From the NCBI RefSeq assembly GCF_032854445.1, contig NC_088299.1, positions 9,107,608 through 9,171,607 on the forward strand: DNA of 64,000 nt, given 5' to 3'. The notes beneath the pieces are model-generated. The model had not been told where the DNA came from. It saw nothing but the letters and a program-made list of their open reading frames with translations, and ran no database searches. The translations under genes were made by a program, and so were the position numbers. Positions 11,918 to 24,064 of this stretch are shown one piece after another (the first letter of the stretch is position 1; each line of letters starts with the position of its first letter). Origin of the DNA: Liolophura sinensis (taxonomy: Eukaryota; Mollusca; Polyplacophora; Chitonida; Chitonidae).

Positions 11918-13219
11918 ATGACGATGAACTTCAAGGACTTAGTTAGCCTCAGGAGAATGTTAATCCCTCTGTTAATGATATGCTTCGTGGCATTCGCCTG
12001 GAAGTTGGATGTCATGTCCAGTTTTACATTGGATCCGAAAGTATTATATTTGTACCCTTCTGTGAGGCTGTCGAACATCAGCAGGAACCAGAAGCTGGAA
12101 CACATCGACAGTTCGTTGACACCAGAAACCAACCAAAAACACAATCAAATGAGGAATGCGTACCTAAAACGACTAGCCGGACTTCCTCGACCAGAGTATC
12201 GGTCAGCAAAATTGTTCAAAGAATTTGGAGAGCCAGTTTATAAAATGTTACCGTCCAATTCCACAAGGGTTAAAAAAATATTGATGTGGACAGGATTTTT
12301 CGGCAACACCAGCTTTATCCCTAAAAACATATCAATTGGTAAAAACAGGTACTGTATAGGGACACACAACAGAACACAATTACAGTCGAGCGATCTGGTG
12401 ATAATGCACGCTAGGGATATGAAGCAGGGTGCAAAAAGCTTGCCACCTGAACGACGCCCGTTCCAGAGATGGGCTTATTTCGTGTTGGAATCGCCGTTTA
12501 ATAGAGGGCTTGATGTTCGCCAGTTCAACGGAATATTTAACTGGACTCTAACATACAGGGATGATACCGATGTTGCTATGCCATATTTTCATGTGCGAAA
12601 ACGAGAAACACCATTAACGCCAGCAAACTATAGAGAATTATATGCAAATATTTACAGGTCTAAATCAAAGCTCATGTCGTATGTGAATAGCCATTGTCAC
12701 ACACCTCATTCGAAAAGACTTGAATATATGAAAGAACTTAGTCAGTATATTCCGGTTGATATGTACGGGGGTTGTTTTAAGCTTAAGTGCCCCAGAAACA
12801 CTGAAGACTGCACCAATTTGTTGACTCAGTATAAATTTTATCTGGCACTGGAAAACGGCAATTGTCGCGACTACATAACAGAGAAAGTTGGTCAGCCGTT
12901 GTTTGTTTGGAAAGCTGTTCCGGTTGTGATGGGTGGGGGCGATCCCTCGGATTACGAGCGACACCTCCCGCCGGGTTCCTATATCCACAGTTCTGGGTTT
13001 GAATCGCCTAAAGATCTAGCTAACTATCTGCTGTTCCTGGATAAAAACCCAGCACTGTACGAGATGTATCACCAGTGGAGAAAAACTCATGACGGCGACA
13101 ATGATTTGGTTGCAGGATTTCGCGACGTTTGTCAGGCTTTGTACGATGGTGACACAAAGCCCAGTCAAACGTACCGAGACTTTTCTGGATGGTATGCAGA
13201 AGACACATGCAAGCCCTAG
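11918..13219 (+). CDS. Alpha-1,3-fucosyltransferase (GT10), tandem copy 2
   Basis: Encodes 433 aa, colinear with copy 1 and with every GT10 motif intact. It should be an active Golgi type II enzyme if expressed. The 3' splice site is conserved (AG at 11895-11896), with 21 nt of leader before the ATG. Differences from copy 1 cluster lightly in the stem and C-terminus: RLSNIS in place of RPPNIS, ALENGN in place of AMENSN next to the donor-binding motif, VWKAV in place of VWNAV, and GDNDLVAGFRD in place of GHNHLIAGFRE. The last change is shared with copy 3, so copy 1 may be the derived one there. The changes near 311-332 could alter donor or acceptor handling; that is inference. Confidence 0.93.
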   Translation: MTMNFKDLVSLRRMLIPLLMICFVAFAWKLDVMSSFTLDPKVLYLYPSVRLSNISRNQKLEHIDSSLTPETNQKHNQMRNAYLKRLAGLPRPEYRSAKLFKEFGEPVYKMLPSNSTRVKKILMWTGFFGNTSFIPKNISIGKNRYCIGTHNRTQLQSSDLVIMHARDMKQGAKSLPPERRPFQRWAYFVLESPFNRGLDVRQFNGIFNWTLTYRDDTDVAMPYFHVRKRETPLTPANYRELYANIYRSKSKLMSYVNSHCHTPHSKRLEYMKELSQYIPVDMYGGCFKLKCPRNTEDCTNLLTQYKFYLALENGNCRDYITEKVGQPLFVWKAVPVVMGGGDPSDYERHLPPGSYIHSSGFESPKDLANYLLFLDKNPALYEMYHQWRKTHDGDNDLVAGFRDVCQALYDGDTKPSQTYRDFSGWYAEDTCKP

Positions 13220-14505
13220 TTGATAAAAGATCAATGATAGAGCATAAAATCTATACTTGATAAGATTATGATAATTTTTTGTATTGATCCCAAAACTGAA
13301 ATCTGGGCAAAGAAAACATCATTTTTATCTTGAACTGTCTTAAAAACAATGGTTTACATGAAATGTTATAACGGTAGGAAAAACAAAGAGAAACACGATC
13401 GACGTCAAGAACGAACCAGCCACAGTAGGCAGTATTTCCGTATTGCTTTCAACATTTTGTTCGTGCTAACATTTATTCACACAGGCTGACGGAACTGGCA
13501 ACATCTTACTGACAACGGGATATCTAAAGAAACATAAATACCAAAAAGATTTAATGCCTTTTAAAGAATTTGAAGAATCTATCAAAGGGTATTTTTGCGA
13601 GCTTTATTTCTAAAGATTTTTTCGGTTAAAAATAGTTTTAAACTCTGTTAATGAATAACATATCAGCTATTAACCAAAAAGTTGTTTTTCATCTTTTCAT
13701 TTGTTGTGAACTCAGACCTATGCTTTTGAAAACAATCCATCATTCAATCACTATGACCGCGTTGGACTTCTTGCCAAATAAGGAATACCGCGTGTGAAAC
13801 CATATAGCACAAAAAGAAAGAATCACCGAGGTCGTGACTGACTGGAAAGGTCAAGGCCTGTTTTTTCGCGTAAAAAATAACCACAATTTGTAAACGTGAT
13901 TTTCACTGGTTAACACTTTTTGAGGTTGACCAGTTAACATTACTTTGTGGAATTGAGGGTATAACTTAGGTCAGAATATTACTCCGCCACTTTGAAAGCT
14001 TTCTTTCATTGGTTATTTGAAGCCAGAAACCATAATTTCACTAGTTGATTATGGTAACAATAGAGTATCGCTCGGGAGTGGAAATATCGGGGTTGTAATG
14101 TAATAACACTTTGATAACAAGAGCCAGTAGCAACCTCTGGACAATAATCCTTTAAGTTTATCTGGTAATAATACATGCATGGATGTATATTAATATAATG
14201 ATTTCGTCGTTTAGATAGCTGCGTTTGGTTGTGTAAACCTCAAACGACTTACAATTAACGCCAAAGAATGTCCCAGCGACGGCATAGGCAGTCTTGACGT
14301 CGCGCCTATAGGTGTACATTTTGAATTTATTTAGGCCATGCTGAAATAATTAAAAGATGATTCGTCATGCGTACTCCGTGTTAAGTAGTCCTTAGCTAAA
14401 TGAGCTTCGTACGCCGTCATGTTAGTTAAGGTATGAGGGCACATTCGTGAATCCGAAGCCTGGAAACGAAATAAAGAATGTTATATAATTCCTCTGCAGC
14501 CACCG
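13220..14505. other. 3' flank of FUT2, no gene seen
   Basis: Counterpart of 3705-5054. It has a short private insertion at about 13405-13450 and lacks about 125 bp present in unit 1. Confidence 0.5.
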
Positions 14506-14507
14506 AA

Positions 14508-14600
14508 TATTCGTCCGGGTTTCCTCCCACAATTATACTGATAATAATGTCATAAGTGAAATACAACAATCAACGCCAATCGAACAAATAAATCAATTAA
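14508..14600 (+). repeat. Degenerate SINE-A tail, unit 2 copy
   Basis: Same blocks and same position in the unit as 5055-5150. Confidence 0.7.
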
Positions 14601-15803
14601 CCGCATGGCCGACGGTCCGAATTTTGAGTTACTTAATAATTACTGGCATATGCTAAATTGTTATTATAAAAAAAAACGACTTAACATGATTATTATTAAA
14701 AATGGTAATTTTTTGTTGCTGTTTGTAAACAATTTTACATCTGACAAGTATAAATAGTTCAATATTATTTTTTTATTATTCACGCCTATATTTAGTAAAT
14801 ACATTACTGTTACATAAATACAATGTTTTTTACATGTGTATTTTACATTATATATAATTTCCGGAAGTGCTAATGATCTTGTGTAAAATCTACGCGTAAA
14901 ATCTACAACTTACCGCTTCCTATGTAACGTTCCACTGCATACCACTTATATTATTTGAAGTAAAAATGGTTGTTCCGACATGAAGGTCGAAAGTTCGTGA
15001 ATAGTTTTACATGTACGTGGTGTTATTTCGATTTCTTCATCATTCATCATTGAATGTATAGAGGTATGACTATGAGCCTAAATCAGTATACAATCAATAT
15101 TGTTCAAAGTAGCTCAATCAAAGCGTACCACAAATTGTTCACAACTGTTGATTCTTTCTGTGACATGACGTCAGAGTACTCTCAAGAAAAAATATATTAA
15201 ACTGTACAGAAATTTTGTTGGCTGAGTGATACTGGAATTTAATTGCATAAGATTATTCTGTTAAATATAATACGTATATTTCATTAAATATTTTTGATTT
15301 ATAACAGATTGTTTATTTTTGAATGTAGCTTTTATCGAGAATAGAACAGAAAGTAATGTTATCACGACATGGGGAGGTGGAACATTAGATGTGGTGATCC
15401 ATTGTTGTCCTTTTTGGGATAAAAAAGGACTATAATCTGCAATGAGTATGTGGCGTCTAATACGTCCTCAAGTAAGAGTATTGCATTCCATATTTTAACT
15501 TAATTAAGCCATGACGCATGTGGAGTGTAAAACCTGACTGAGGTAAATCGATAAGAGGATATATTTCACCGGTTATGTGTGAACACTTGAAAGTTATTTT
15601 GGGGAATTGACTTTGTCATTATTGCCCCTAAACATATCGATTGGGCCGCATTTCAACGGTTACGTGCGACCATTTCCCATCTGTCACACTATTGTCGCTG
15701 CTATGGTTTTTCTCTCTATGCTTTAAGTCTTTAATTATATTACGTACTATTATCATGATATTATTTCTGAGCCACACAGACACTTGCATCCGCATCATAG
15801 TGT
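14601..15803. other. AT-rich duplicated spacer, no gene seen
   Basis: Counterpart of 5151-6362. A 72-codon open frame near 15641 is not matched by a corresponding frame in unit 1 and is taken as chance. Confidence 0.45.
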
Positions 15804-15915
15804 TTTATTTATTTTATTTGATTAGTGTTTTGAGCCGTACGGAAGAATATTTCACTTAGTATTATGGTGGGAGGAAACTGGATATAGCCCCTGGGAAACC
15901 CACGCCTATTCATAG
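15804..15915 (-). repeat. SINE-A fragment, unit 2 copy
   Basis: Same as 6363-6480, with a small deletion after GGAGGAAAC. Confidence 0.8.
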
Positions 15916-16254
15916 TAGAGGGCACAAAAGTAAACATTTCTAGAAAGGTCATCTTGCGTCTGGGGCTATTTGATTCCAGTCATGGCAGTGCGACCCTTAC
16001 CTGTGTGTGCTGAGGGAAATTAGAGTGTTGCAGATAACAAAAGGCCAGCTGCACCGTACATGAGGCAGCTTTATTCCAATATAAGTAATAGATACCAGCC
16101 ATCATCCTGTCAATAATACTGCATGGCGAGGGAAGATACGGCTGGTTTCCAGCACAGGAAAATAAAAGACAAATAGGCAGCTACCTTGTCAGTACTCAGA
16201 CGTTCCTCTTTGACACAGGTAAGCTAACTGTTGTTGTCCATACTGGAGTCCGAA

Positions 16255-17335
16255 CCGTACATATGTATACTGGACTTAATGGCGTTGAGCGCTCGCGGTA
16301 ATGCTTTTTCCAGCATTGTACGCTAGTTCACCATAGAGTAAGATTTCTTTATACCTCCCTATTTTCCCATTACGGACTAGTAGGCACACGAAGGTATGTG
16401 CGTGGATCGATTCCCATTCCAGGATCGATAAGGCAAGGTCGAGTAGCGTGAATAAAAAATGCAGGTATACAGGTAAGTTGTCTGCTGCACCTTTATAGAT
16501 GCATGTCATTCCATTTGTACGGTAAAGAACAATATAAACTGCCGTCATAATATAGTCACACTTACAACAAAAAACATAGCAATTGTCGAGTTAGTAAAAA
16601 GCACACATTTAGCACACAGATAGACCATAGTGTTATCTGCAAAAATGTGGTTATTGGTCCATCTCAGCAAGCACCGCTGACATGCGTAATGGCTGTTTTA
16701 ACAAAATGGCCGACACTGACCCTTCTAGGAGTACAAATCCTGCTGAACTGTCAGTGACTACCGGAGGTCAAAGTGCTGTCTAAGTGATCTACTGCAAAGA
16801 TATAATCTGTAAATTATTGCAATGTCTGTACAAAATAAACATGAGTAGAATTTTTAAAATCAAGGAAAGTGTAACTGTTCATATATAACATAGCTGTACA
16901 CGAAATCTGCATTCTCCCTACACTGCCTTCTATTCCAATAGTATATTTGATGGTTAACAGCACATCGGCCGTGGACCAAATAAGGTTTCTTTAGGAATTC
17001 ACTACGTACATGAATTAAAGATCAGCGCATTTCATTACCCGATTTTTGGTTTCTTAAAAATTTTCACCGGTGTTTTAACAAGGCGGAAAACCAGTGCAGG
17101 TGCTTGTCAATGAATACGGCATTCCCCCATACATGACAAGGAACGAGCCCAAGTAGCGGGTGCCAGGTCTGGGTATGTGGTCTATATAATAGCACATATA
17201 AGAATACCGAGGGTGCGGCTTTCTGCTTGAAGTTAGTTGAAAAATGTATGCATGGCAGTTAACGTTATAATAACCTGTGATTAATGAATTAATTCTTCAT
17301 GAAGAATTCAGTTTTGGTTGTACCCAGTACTGGGT
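16255..17335. other. 1.1-kb block found only in unit 2
   Basis: Unit 1 jumps from GTCCGAA to GTGTAGGCTACC with about 20 nt between, where unit 2 carries this block. It holds no recognisable protein; a 90-codon reverse frame at 16276-16548 lacks family features. Near its right end are two perfect palindromes, a 20-bp GAATTCTTCATGAAGAATTC-like one (about 17293-17310) and CCCAGTACTGGG. It may be an insertion in unit 2 or ancestral sequence deleted from unit 1. I see no terminal repeats that decide this. Confidence 0.6.
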
Positions 17336-17368
17336 GTAGGCTACCCAGCGATTGTCCTGTCATACAAA

Positions 17369-17553
17369 GTAATATTTATTTAATTGGTTGGTGTTTACGT
17401 CATACTCAAGAATATTTTGACATATACGACGGCGGCCATGCAGCATTATGGTGGGAGAGAAGCGGGCAGAGTACGAAGGAAACCCATGACGAAAGTAGTT
17501 TTTTTGCAGACCTTACCACGTACGGCCGATGGGGATGCCAGCATGAGATGTAG
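17369..17553 (-). repeat. SINE-A, reverse, unit 2 copy
   Basis: Duplicate of 6873-7058. Confidence 0.85.
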
Positions 17554-18150
17554 CCACACGAATGTGGATCTTACGATGCACTGATGTGCCGAGCAGACAG
17601 AGCCACACTGACTTCTGGTATCAAACAGGGTGTCCAACAGATCTGTAACTCTGTGTGTGGTATCGGCTGCAGAGCATTAGGTTTTAAACGATGTTGTTTT
17701 GTCCTAATCTGCGTAAAACTGATTTCTGTGAGGACACACGCAAAGAGATGGTTCAAAACAAACATGCACGGTCCCTACTCCAATATGTAAGATAAAATCA
17801 AACGATTTCGGTGCACAAGTTGCTTCCACTTCGATGAGTTCGTTCACATTTTTGGCAGCTGTACTCGCCGTTACGTGACCCTTGAAAGCAAACGGCATTC
17901 CAGGTTCTGTTTAAAGTTTAGTGTTCATTGTCTTGGAGGTCATCTCCAAAGCACATGGCGAGTTAATTGTCCTTCTTAATTCTTAAGTCAACCTCTCCTT
18001 TGTTCTTTCCTTTTACATTTCGTAGCTTAGTTAATTACTATACACGTCCAGGAGTAATTAATAAAGTGATAACACAGTGGTTCTATGAAGTTCCAGTTCT
18101 GTTAGTACTTTCCTGTCTGCTCAGTCGGACACTGCAGTCTGACACTGAAC

Positions 18151-21100
18151 TCAGTCCCCAAAATCCTCTCCTGCACCGAGTAAATTAAAAACTGGAGAAA
18201 ATGCCGCGACACTCCTGCCTGTAGAAAGGTCACACAAGTGGTTGTTTAAGTCTCTCTTTGGTGCTCTGTGCTGCTTCTCGTCGTTGTCTAGGTGACGGAA
18301 GCGGATCATCCTCTTGGCCGGGAAGAACCACTTCATCTCGGTTGTCTCTGCTCTCACACTCGCCACTGTTGTCTCTGTAACACTCCAATGGATACAACAA
18401 ATTCAGTTGACGGTGAAGTATGGGCTTTGACGGCATCAAAACTCCTGTAGACCGAGCGTTAGCATTCTAACTTGTTGGCAGTTTGTGTATCCTGCCAACT
18501 TTCCATGCTGCCCTGGGCAAGTTCTCCTTAGTCAGGACAACACCACCAAGTTTAGACTCAAAGCTTGTCTGCACACTAGGGGCCTGTAAATGGGTATCAG
18601 TCCGTTCCCTTAGACTAAACAGGTAGTTGTTTCTCAACAACTGCCAAAATCTGTCAAGATGCCTGTGTCCCTCTTACCATAGGTCGAGAAATTTGTTAGA
18701 AGTGGTCGATTTTATTTGAAAATCACAATTATTGTTGTCATCCAGACTGGGTATAACAAGTTGATGGTTGTGGCTTACGAAATGATTAGGGGTACCTCTT
18801 ATATGCGAATTAATGTCCCCATTGACATACACAAGATGTCTTGATTTGACAATAGCCTGAACTTCTGTGAGAGTCGTTCTGAGCTGTTCATGAGTCAGGG
18901 AGATTCTTCCTATCGTTTTGCGTAGACAACGCTAAACGATGCCGACCAGTCGTTCGTAGAAACCACCCATCCATGGTGAGAGTTGAACTGTGAATGTCCA
19001 TTCAATGGAATTGGATTTCTGGATTGGCCAGTGTCCGAGTCCATGTCTGGTCAAGTATGAATTTGGCAAGCTTGAAGTCACTGGCGTTGTCAGATATCAT
19101 TCGATGAGGTTTACCACGAAGGTCCGTGAACCGACGAAGCAAAGAAAGCAACATTCTGTTGACTTTCTAGGTGGATGACTCGGACGGCAAGGCATGTGAA
19201 AAGACATCGAAACCTTCTCCTTTTCAGCAACAGTTTTAATGTACAGTGGGCCAAAGTAATCTAGTCCAGTGCGTGAAAATGGTACAGATTTAGAAACTCT
19301 CTGTTTGGGAAGAGGTGGCACTGAAGGCACCTTGAAGGGGCCAGCTTCAAATCACACGGTACACTGTCTGATGACGTTTCTGACTTAGCACGTCCACGCG
19401 GTATCCAATATTCATGTCTGACTGCAACTGAAGTTTGTAATGTACGAGCATGCAGGATTCTGAGATGTCGATCTGAAATTTTTCAGTTGATTTAAGCAGT
19501 TTCAGAAACTTCGATCCATGTTTGAGCTGTGCAATCAGCGCTTCATCATCTAAGCGCAAATCCAGCTGATTGCATAAGCTGTGGCCCTTTCTCTTGGTAA
19601 GAGCAGAAATGACATTCCCAAAGTGCTTTTTTTGGACATACCTATCCCAAATGAGTTCAGCAGATTGAATTTCACCCACTGATATAGCAGATGTTAGTGA
19701 CTTTCTGGATGAATCTTTCGCACCACGCTGTTACATGGAACAGTTTTCTCAGAGTGGAGTAGTTCTCAGGGCAGATACTGTATGGCGCATGTACATCCAC
19801 AGTTCCTGATTTTCCAGCTGAAAGAAATCATGTAGAGTACTCAGTCCTCTCTTTTGGTGGCTCGAAGCTCCATGTTGGCTATGTTGCAGGCTTGGCATGG
19901 AACCACTCCGGGCCACCTAGCCATTGTTGGATCTGTCGCTGACAGTTGATTTCTCCCCTTGTTGCTAAGTCAGCTGGATTTGACTGTGATGGAACATAGT
20001 GATGTTTGACATCCTTCTGAATTTGTATTTCTTTGACGGAATTAGCAACAAATGGAAGCAATGGTTTATTCGACGAAATCCATTGTAGAACACACTGGGA
20101 ATGCGTGTAGAGAATTACGAGCTGTTACTCGTAGCTGTAGCTGAATTGATAGAAATTTCAGACATCTCACTTCTGTCAGAACTGCCAAGCAACTCAAGTC
20201 AGGGTAAAGTTATTGTCTTTATTGGTGGCAAACGTGCCTTTGCAAATACAAGCTTAACAGCAGTGTTTTCCTCTACAGACGACAGTTGAAGATATACTTC
20301 GGTTGAATAGGCCTCTATTAATAAGTTGCAAAAACAAATAAGCTGAATGTCATTGCAGCCAGAAAGGTTCATTCCAATGAATCTTAGAAAATCGATGGTG
20401 GGAATTTCATCCAAGTGTTTACAGACTGATGTCCATTGTTTGTGGTTTTCTTCACTAAGAGAGGTGTCCCAGCCAACGTTTACGTCCACAGTTTTTGCAT
20501 GAACAGTTTCGAACGTAACGTGACTTGGCTAAAAGACTGATGCAATGGTAGACAGTACTTCTCTTTTCTTTGAAGATACATTAAGATCTGTTATTTGTGG
20601 ACCCACAAATGTGCATGGAACCCTCTATCACATTCCAAAAACCGCCCATCACGTTGATCACATCCTTCTTGTATTGGTCTTTATCAGGGATTTGTTTCAA
20701 AAATTCACAGAGTTGGATGTCCATTCTCGTAAGTTCATTGTTCCATTTTCAAAGATTGTTTTCGTTTCGAAGTAAATTCCAGGCCGTTTCTGATCCAGTT
20801 TTGTCCAGATGATACTTAATTCTAGCTCCAAGGAGAAAACGTCTTGAAGCAATACCAAAGGGAACACGTGTGAAACGATATATTCCTGAACTGTCATTTC
20901 TTAATGGTTTGTTTAGATCCTTTAACCAGAAGAATCTACTTCCGGCTCTCTCGTCTGTACTTAACCCAACTCGAAAAAGCAACTTTTCAATATCGGCAAG
21001 TAGAGCAACTGGCTAAAGTCTGAAGTGTAGTAGGCCACACAGATATTGCAGGATAACGGGTCCTCTGTACAAACATTCATTTATGCTTTTCTTCTGAGGT

Positions 21101-21798
21101 TTGGTTTTTGCAGATGCATCACAAAAAATTCTGACCTGGGTAGTCGCTTTGCTTGGTGTAAGAACAGCACGATGCGGTATGTAGTATTTCCGGGTGTCTC
21201 CAGTAAAATTAGGAGCCCTGTCTACAACGCCTAACCGTTCTTGGTGTTGGATAATGTTGTTGCATTTGTTTAACTCATCAGGTGATTACTGTAGTCTTTT
21301 CATCAGTGATTTGAAGTTCCTTTTTTTCTGCAAGTTTGGTAATGTCTGATTTCCAAGGCCAAGTTACATAATATCGGCTATCTGTGTTAGTTACTGTCTT
21401 GTTGAACTATTCAAAAGCCTTGTCATTGTCTGAAATTTGTGATAAATCACTTATTCATAAGGTTTCCAGAGTCCAAAAGTCCTCAAAGTTTTGCTTTAAA
21501 GGAAGGGATTTGTCGGGTTTATAAAGCATAAGTTCTTCTGATATACTATGATTGCCAAAGGTAAGAACTAGCATACTTATATCATGAGATTGTTCCTAGC
21601 GAGCACCTGTGCGACCAGTCAGTAACCAACCTAAACGTGACCCAAGTAGGTAAAGGCCAGGGTGTAGCTGGATTTATTCAGGAAGAACAGAGTCCAGGTA
21701 ATAATCGTTACCAACGTTAAGGATGTAGGTAGTTATCAGCCAGGTTTGCCATTCCCTGTTCAGGATACCTCGAATTTGGGAATCGTTTAGGACAAAGA
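18151..21798 (-). mobile_element. BEL/Pao-type LTR retroelement fossil, copy in unit 2
   Basis: Same insertion as 7655-11150, copied with the segment. Parts in element order, read right to left: reverse transcriptase about 20750-21450, RNase H region about 19880-20490, integrase about 18470-19680, pol C-terminus about 18151-18440. It is broken to a similar degree as the unit 1 copy. Its truncated end joins the minisatellite at the same point, so the junction was formed once and then duplicated. Confidence 0.85.
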
Positions 21799-21802
21799 CA
21801 GT

Positions 21803-22055
21803 ATATTTATGAGAATGCTGGTATACTTATGGCTATGTTGATATATTTATGAATATGTTGGTATATTTATGACTATGTTGATATATTTATGAATATGTTG
21901 GTATATATATGACTATGTTGGTATATTTATGAATATGTTGGTATATTTATGACTATCTTGGTATCATTATGACTATGTTGGTATATTTATGACTGTGTTG
22001 GTATATTTATGACTATGTTGGTATACTTTTGATTGGGTTGATATATTTATGCCTT
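21803..22055. repeat. 20-bp minisatellite, unit 3
   Basis: The same 20-bp repeat, nearly identical in unit order to the array at 11155. It opens the third duplication unit. Confidence 0.92.
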
Positions 22056-22546
22056 TTATATTTATGGCTAACTTGTTTATTTGGTTCTTGTGTAACCATA
22101 CACCCAATAATTTTTCATTTACACAATGATCGTCACTACAGCACTAGCCCTTCATCCCGCCAAAAACCTTGTCTATGTTCTCATCACAAGTTTTTCCCCC
22201 AATAGCCGCTCGTCAATAAACTCTCAGCACTGGCATTTACCCCATCCATCATGACCTCTCAGTGCTACTCTTTTCTCCAAGGCTCGCTCTCTCAATGGCC
22301 TCTCCTTAGCTCTCAGCACTAGCCTTTCTCTGTAGTCCGCTTTGCTCACAGAACTAGTTCTCAGAACTTTTTCCCCATCCCGACAATAATCCCCTTTATA
22401 CTTTCTGCAGTAGTTTTTTCATAAAGAGGATATTTTCTTGGGCCTTACAATATCCTGTAGGCCTTAACTGTAAGCATCAAAACACTACACATCCATAACA
22501 AATGTGTTTGTTTCTGATCTCGTAGATCGTTTGCAGCCAAGGAAAG

Positions 22547-23848
22547 ATGACGATGAACCTCAAGGACTTAGTTAGCCTCAGGAGAATGTTAATCCCTCTG
22601 TTAATGATATGCTTCGTGGCATTCGCCTGGAAGTTGGATGTCATGTCCAGTTTTTCATTGGATCCGAAAGTATTATATTTGTACCCTTCTGTGAGGCCGC
22701 CGAACATCAGCAGGAACCAGGAGCTGGAACACATCGACAGTTCGTTGACACCAGAAACCAACCAAAAACACAATCAAATGAGGAATGCGTACCTAAAACG
22801 ACTAGCCGGACTTCCTCGACCAGAGTATCGGTCAGCAAAATTGTTCAAAGAATTTGGAGAGCCAGTTTATAAAATGTTACCGTCCAATTCCACAAGGGTT
22901 AAACAAATATTGATGTGGACAGGATTTTTCGGCAACACCAGCTTTATCCCTAAAAACATATCAGTTGGTAAAAGCAAGTACTGTATAGGGACACACAACA
23001 GAACACAATTACTGTCGAGCGATCTGGTGATAATGCACGCTAGGGATATGAAGCAGGGTGCAAAAAGCTTGCCACCTGAACGACGCTCGTTCCAGAGATG
23101 GGCTTATTTCGTGTTGGAATCGCCGTTTAATAGAGGGCTTGATGTTCGTCAGTTCAACGGAATATTTAACTGGACTCTAACATACAGGGATGATACCGAT
23201 GTTGCCATGCCATATTTTCATGTGCGAAAACGAGAAACACCATTAACGCCAATAAACTATAGAAAATTATATGCAAATATTTACAGGTCTAAATCAAAGC
23301 TCATCTCGTATGTGAATAGCCATTGTCACACACCTCATTCGAAAAGACTTGAATATATGAAAGAACTTAGTCAGTATATTCCGGTTGATATGTACGGGGG
23401 TTGTTTTAAGCTTAAGTGCCCCAGACATAATGAAGAATGCACCAATTTGTTGACTCAGTATAAATTTTATCTGGCAATGGAAAACAGCAATTGTCGCGAC
23501 TACATAACAGAGAAAGTCGGTCAGCCGTTGTTTGTCTGGAACGCGGTTCCGGTTGTGATGGGTGGGGGCGACCCCTCGGATTACGAACGACACCTCCCGC
23601 CGGGTTCCTATATCCACAGTTCTGGGTTTGAATCGCCTAAAGATCTAGCTAACTATCTGCTGTTACTGGATAAAAACCCAGCACTGTACGAGATGTATCA
23701 CCAGTGGAGAAAAACTCATGACGGCGACAATGATTTGGTTGCAGGATTTCGCGACGTTTGTCAGGCTTTGTACGATGGTGGCACAAAGCCCAGTCAAACG
23801 TACCGAGACTTTTCTGGATGGTATGCAGAAGACACATGCAAGCCCTAG
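22547..23848 (+). CDS. Alpha-1,3-fucosyltransferase (GT10), tandem copy 3
   Basis: Encodes 433 aa with all GT10 motifs present. It has about 20 residue differences from copy 1 by eye. It differs in the loop after VDMYGGC (RHNEEC in place of RNTEDC), in YRKLY for YRELY, and in YDGG for YDGD. The acceptor AG is at 22524-22525 (TTTCTGATCTCGTAG), 21 nt before the ATG. The upstream in-frame ATG seen in copies 1 and 2 leads straight to a stop here, which supports 22547 as the start in all three. The 3' flank is foreign to the other copies, so its 3' UTR and poly(A) site must differ. Confidence 0.93.
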   Translation: MTMNLKDLVSLRRMLIPLLMICFVAFAWKLDVMSSFSLDPKVLYLYPSVRPPNISRNQELEHIDSSLTPETNQKHNQMRNAYLKRLAGLPRPEYRSAKLFKEFGEPVYKMLPSNSTRVKQILMWTGFFGNTSFIPKNISVGKSKYCIGTHNRTQLLSSDLVIMHARDMKQGAKSLPPERRSFQRWAYFVLESPFNRGLDVRQFNGIFNWTLTYRDDTDVAMPYFHVRKRETPLTPINYRKLYANIYRSKSKLISYVNSHCHTPHSKRLEYMKELSQYIPVDMYGGCFKLKCPRHNEECTNLLTQYKFYLAMENSNCRDYITEKVGQPLFVWNAVPVVMGGGDPSDYERHLPPGSYIHSSGFESPKDLANYLLLLDKNPALYEMYHQWRKTHDGDNDLVAGFRDVCQALYDGGTKPSQTYRDFSGWYAEDTCKP

Positions 23849-24064
23849 CTGATAAAAGATCAATGATAGAGCATAAAATCTATACTTGATAAGATTATGA
23901 TAATTTTTTGTATTGATCCCAAAACTGAAATCTGGGCAAAGAAAAAGTACTGTCTGATACAAAATCTCGCGCTCCAGCTGTGTTGTTTTTGTATCATGTG
24001 TATATGTATCAAATCCCATTTGTTAAATCAAGGGGTTATTTGGGTTCACAGCTCAAAACTTAAT

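Larger units (their letters stand above)
11155..21802. repeat. Segmental duplication unit 2 (FUT2 + flank + BEL fossil)
   Basis: About 10.6 kb colinear with unit 1. It differs by a private block of about 1.1 kb at 16255-17335, a short extra stretch at about 13405-13450, and a retained stretch of about 110 bp at 21535-21640. Nucleotide similarity by eye is in the high nineties per cent. Confidence 0.93.
21803..23945. repeat. Segmental duplication unit 3 (FUT3 only)
   Basis: Matches the first 2.1 kb of units 1 and 2 and stops after GGGCAAAGAAAA, about 95 bp past the stop codon. The leader between 22130 and 22460 is clearly more diverged than between units 1 and 2, so unit 3 split earlier or was less homogenised. 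Confidence 0.9.
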
